From Hirudo medicinalis (lineage: Eukaryota > Annelida > Clitellata > Hirudinida > Hirudinidae), in contig MPNW01000075.1 in NCBI GenBank assembly GCA_011800805.1, positions 67,510 to 87,390 of the forward strand: DNA of 19,881 nucleotides, given 5' to 3'. This document shows, in pieces, positions 16,937 through 19,881 of this stretch; positions within the stretch are counted from its first letter, which is position 1, and each line of letters opens with the position of its first letter. A program made the position numbers and the translations under genes. The notes beneath the pieces were generated by a model. That model worked only from the letters and a program-made list of their open reading frames with translations. It did not search any database and was not told where the DNA came from.

Positions 16937-18240
16937 ACTCTGCCGATTGGAATTAAAATTGAGTCCGAATGCTTACTCGCTAGGTGGAGATGAAAAGACA
17001 TTTGAATGTCTTAATTAAGTTCAATCTTACATATCCTCAAATGTCTGTAAGTATCTGCAAGAATCTCTAAGTAGGCTTGTGTATGCTCGAGTATGTCTGT
17101 ATGTATGCTTGTTTATTTGTATCTCGATCGTCGTCCTTGCTCAGCATATAGGGCGTGACGTTATGTTATGCAAGTGTGGTCCTTGTTCTACACCTCTCTT
17201 TCTTGTGTCTGTGATTCAACTTCAGTCTTAAATCTTAAGCTTTTTAAAACAATTCCCTACTTTAAAGTGAAGATTTCAGAATTCATAAAAGTTCTAATTT
17301 AACCTTAAATATTTTTTAATTGGTGACATCTTCTGTACAGCTATGCAGGTCGACCCTGCATCGACCCCTCATTGTTGAAAATTTAGCAAATAAATAAATA
17401 AATAATTGATTAATATTTCCCAAGGTCGATTTCAAGACATCAACCAATCATCAGATTGAAAGCACAACTGAATCGACCTATCGCGAGACAGATTTTAGTG
17501 GACCGAACGAAACAACTGAATATTCATTGATAAACAAAATTATATTTCAAAAATTATATTATTTTATTTACTCGACTGATTGAATGACTGAAGATGTGGC
17601 GGAAATTATGTTTTCAAATGATAATTTCGTTAATATTATAATTTTAATTATGAAAAGTAAAATTACGTTAATAATAAATTAAGTTAAAATTATGTCAACA
17701 TTACGATTATGTTAAAATTATGTTAATATTATGATTACATTATAATTATGGTCATAATTATTGTTTCAACTTTAAGCACTAACAACGTCTCAAATCAATT
17801 GCAGAAACATATTTTCACAATAAAAACTAATTTATCATCAATACGCAATAATAATCGATGGCAAAGAAATATTTATTTTCAGCCGACTTATTAAATTATA
17901 AATAGATTGTGAATTTAAAAGCTCAGTTGTTCAGCAACTGTTCATTCGACAACGGACCTCCGTGAAGACAACAAGAATATTTTCGTTTCATTTTTTAACA
18001 TTTATAATAAAAGTTTTTAAAGCAAATTTACCTTTTTTTTACTTGATTTATTTTATTATTAACAATTCAAAAATTCATTTTCTTCGAAGGAAGAACGAAA
18101 AATGAATGAGAATCTATTCATTCAGTGGTTACATGAATGCTTTGCGTGATTCTTGGACTTTTTAGCTGTAAATTTACAGCGTGTTATTTACAAGCATTAT
18201 TTATGACGATGTTATATCAATATTATAATTTATTATTACT
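16937..18240. other. AT-rich stretch; one weak terminal-exon candidate
   Basis: Contains a TCTGTA/GTATG-rich tract (17040-17115), an (AAAT)n run (17388-17406), and a diverged TTAAAATTATGTTAA-like tract (17620-17760). Other than the segment at 17425-17583, listed separately, I see nothing gene-like. Confidence 0.45.
17425..17583 (+). other. Weak candidate terminal exon
   Basis: An acceptor-like TTAATATTTCCCAAG precedes a 53-codon frame ending at TGA 17581-17583. Its first part is Ser/Thr/Glu-rich (VDFKTSTNHQIESTTEST, then YRETDFSGPNETTEYS). The length is close to chance expectation in such sequence and no family is recognised. Confidence 0.15.
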
Positions 18241-18243
18241 CAC

Positions 18244-18270
18244 TCATCATCATCGTCATCATCATCATCA
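18244..18270. repeat. (CAT)n microsatellite
   Basis: About nine CAT units with one CGT variant. Confidence 0.75.
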
Positions 18271-19240
18271 CGAGCAGTGCGGTGAAATTAGACAAATACG
18301 ACTTTCAAAATCACACAATATCTTCTTACGACCAACCACATTAACGATAATGTACAGATCAACGTATCACAAACTGTTTTTAAACCAGTCACAAACTAAT
18401 TATCACTAAACCAACTGTTAATCACTCACTCTAACCAACGACAACAAATTATCGATAATAATCTTTCGAGTTAAGGAGGCCGAAATTCTCACAGAGTTGT
18501 GTGTGTGTGTGTGTGGCCTGAAATATCAACAAACAAGATGGATTGTTGTTATCTGAGGCTCGCATCAAACTCGGCACTTTTGTATCTTAAGATTAAACAC
18601 ACGTAGCCTAAAAGAAGATTTTTCGTAGATTTTTGTACAGACGCAAAACTCCCGATAAACAGCCGTTTATGTGAAAGGAGAAATAGATGGATGGATGGTC
18701 GGAATCGGAAATATGAAGGATGGAAAAAATGTGTAATCAAATAAATATTTTAAAACGAAATTCCGACATTGAAAGTCTTCTCAACACGATGTCTGCCACT
18801 AATCAGCCACTTGGAAAAGGTGACGCCGAGGGTGCGTTTTGTTTGCAATAATTTATGAAGCGCATATCAAGTTATAGGTTTCGTCCCCCAGCAAACATTT
18901 TCTAGTGGTGCTGATTGTAGTCGTCTGCAGAAAAATATTTCAAGGTCACTTTAAAAAACAAATTATGACAATGTTCAGAAAATGCGAAAATTGGTCACGG
19001 TTGAAGATCGAGGACAAAAAAAAACAAAAAAAAACACAGATCCTAACTTTGCTCTCGCTAATCACAATGGTGACATTTCGTTCAAACGTTATCATGTTAC
19101 CGACGTCATAAATCTTTGTGATTGATAAAATGCCAACTATAACAAATTACTATCTTTTTATTTTCATTTTTATTATTATATTTTTGTATTATTATTTTGT
19201 TGATGATGATACTTATATTGAATATTTTGAAAAGTCAACG
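18271..19240. other. Non-coding stretch, nothing recognised
   Basis: Mixed to AT-rich, with a (GT)n run at 18498-18515, a short GGAT run near 18687-18700, and A-runs near 19016-19034. Open frames (63-68 codons) show no motif. Confidence 0.45.
18498..18515. repeat. (GT)n dinucleotide microsatellite
   Basis: About nine GT units, the only sizeable dinucleotide array in the window. Confidence 0.85.
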
Positions 19241-19248
19241 GTTATTAC

Positions 19249-19421
19249 CAGGGCCGCCGATAGAAATTCCGGGCCCCTAAGCACAGCGGCCAAGGATCCC
19301 TATTGTTATGTCAATTTGGTAATGGTAAAGCAAAACAAAGGTTCTAAAACCCGAGCAAGCCCCAAAGAATTAGTGGGCCCCTTTACGCTTGCCCCTCTGC
19401 CAACCCCTCTCGGGGGCCCTG
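19249..19421. mobile_element. 173-bp hAT-type MITE with 8-bp target site duplication
   Basis: The terminal inverted repeats are CAGGGCCGCCGATAG at the left and, read inward from the right, CAGGGCCCCCGAGAG: 13 of 15 bases match. Flanking 8-mers are GTTATTAC (19241-19248) and GTTATTAA (19422-19429), 7 of 8 identical. An 8-bp duplication with CAGGG-type ends is typical of hAT elements. The interior is GC-rich, lacks a transposase frame, and contains GGGCCCCT-like words near both ends, so this is a non-autonomous element that depends on a transposase elsewhere. Confidence 0.8.
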
Positions 19422-19429
19422 GTTATTAA

Positions 19430-19752
19430 TATTGTTGTTGTTGCTGTTTTTCTATCTATATTATATATCTCTAATCTGACGTGTCGAATCACTCAACCTT
19501 GGAACACAACTGCAACTCAACAACCGACGGAATATGGCCAACAAAAAGAGCAACAACACGAAACATTACTCAGTCAGTCACTCGAACGACTAGAACAACG
19601 ACTCAGCCACGACGCCTCTCCATTGTCAACAACGACATGCGACCTTTTGAACTCCTCTGTAGTCATGGAAACGTGACTTGCATTAAGAGACTTGTATCAC
19701 AATTCTAGGAATGTCCCGGTGTCCCGACAATAGACGTCCAGTAGACTGGCGG

Positions 19753-19753
<1 letters not shown>
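19430..19753 (+). other. Stretch with two overlapping open + frames, unassigned
   Basis: Two + frames are open side by side here. One (to 19676) reads a hydrophobic stretch (VINIVVVAVFLSILYIS) then a Gln-rich segment. The other (19481-19708) ends NNDMRPFELLCSHGNVTC.... I recognise neither, and two open overlapping frames reduce the weight of either. Confidence 0.18.

Positions 19754-19829
<76 letters not shown>
19754..19829. repeat. Long perfect (GAT)n microsatellite
   Basis: About 25 uninterrupted GAT units, the purest trinucleotide array in the window. Confidence 0.92.
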
Positions 19830-19881
19830 CTGAATGATGCGTATGAAGGTTGAATGGGGGAGGGAGTAAGTAGATGGGGAT

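Noticed and set aside
16432..17001. 189-codon minus-strand frame rich in IHPS words
   Set aside because: It is the translation of a GGAT tetranucleotide array; the period-4 repeat gives a 12-base, four-residue pattern in every frame. The same applies to frames at 13845-14248 and 15499-15705.
19389..19676. 95-codon frame with a hydrophobic N-terminus as a small membrane protein
   Set aside because: Its start lies inside the MITE and a second + frame is equally open across the same bases, so I list the region only as unassigned.
1..19881. CRISPR array, bacterial operon or phage region
   Set aside because: Repeats are micro- and minisatellites without spacers, genes are intron-split, and no prokaryotic signals are present.

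Overview
The window looks like invertebrate nuclear DNA. It is AT-rich, densely seeded with di-, tri- and tetranucleotide arrays, has tRNA-derived SINEs, and carries intron-split animal genes in a background with little coding capacity. R-spondin is absent from the well-studied insects and nematodes, so a lophotrochozoan such as an annelid or mollusc fits best. That is inference; I cannot name the species.

Layout: (1) 1-674 is the 3'-terminal coding exon of an mRNA capping enzyme (RNGTT-like), on the + strand, ending at TAA 672-674 and followed by a plausible 3' UTR with AATAAA sites near 1240 and 1264. (2) 675-4100 is an AT-rich intergenic stretch with a 47-bp minisatellite and a GGAT-type array. 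(3) 4102-9664 is a three-exon R-spondin gene on the + strand: signal peptide plus furin-like repeat 1 (4102-4455), furin-like repeat 2 (7016-7153), and a thrombospondin type 1 domain (9258-9664). Both introns are phase 1 and restore the conserved cysteine spacing exactly. Intron 1 holds two minisatellites; intron 2 holds a cluster of tRNA-derived SINE copies. (4) 9665-19881 has no gene I can name. It holds a decayed non-LTR retrotransposon fragment (minus strand, about 11660-12275), many microsatellites, three GGAT/ATCC arrays in alternating orientation, a 173-bp hAT-type MITE with 8-bp target duplications (19249-19421), and several weak exon-like segments.

The main biological interest is the R-spondin. 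Furin-like repeat 1 keeps the ligase-contact glutamine (RSPO1 Gln71) but has Trp at the Arg66 position. Furin-like repeat 2 has Arg at both positions equivalent to the LGR-contacting phenylalanines (RSPO1 Phe106 and Phe110). The TSP1 domain carries about 67 extra residues between its third and fourth cysteines, and the protein stops right after the last TSP1 cysteine with no basic C-terminal tail. The first exon as read is out of frame with itself by one base at a five-C run, most simply a sequence error but possibly a real lesion. The capping enzyme and the R-spondin lie in the same orientation but have no functional link that I can see.
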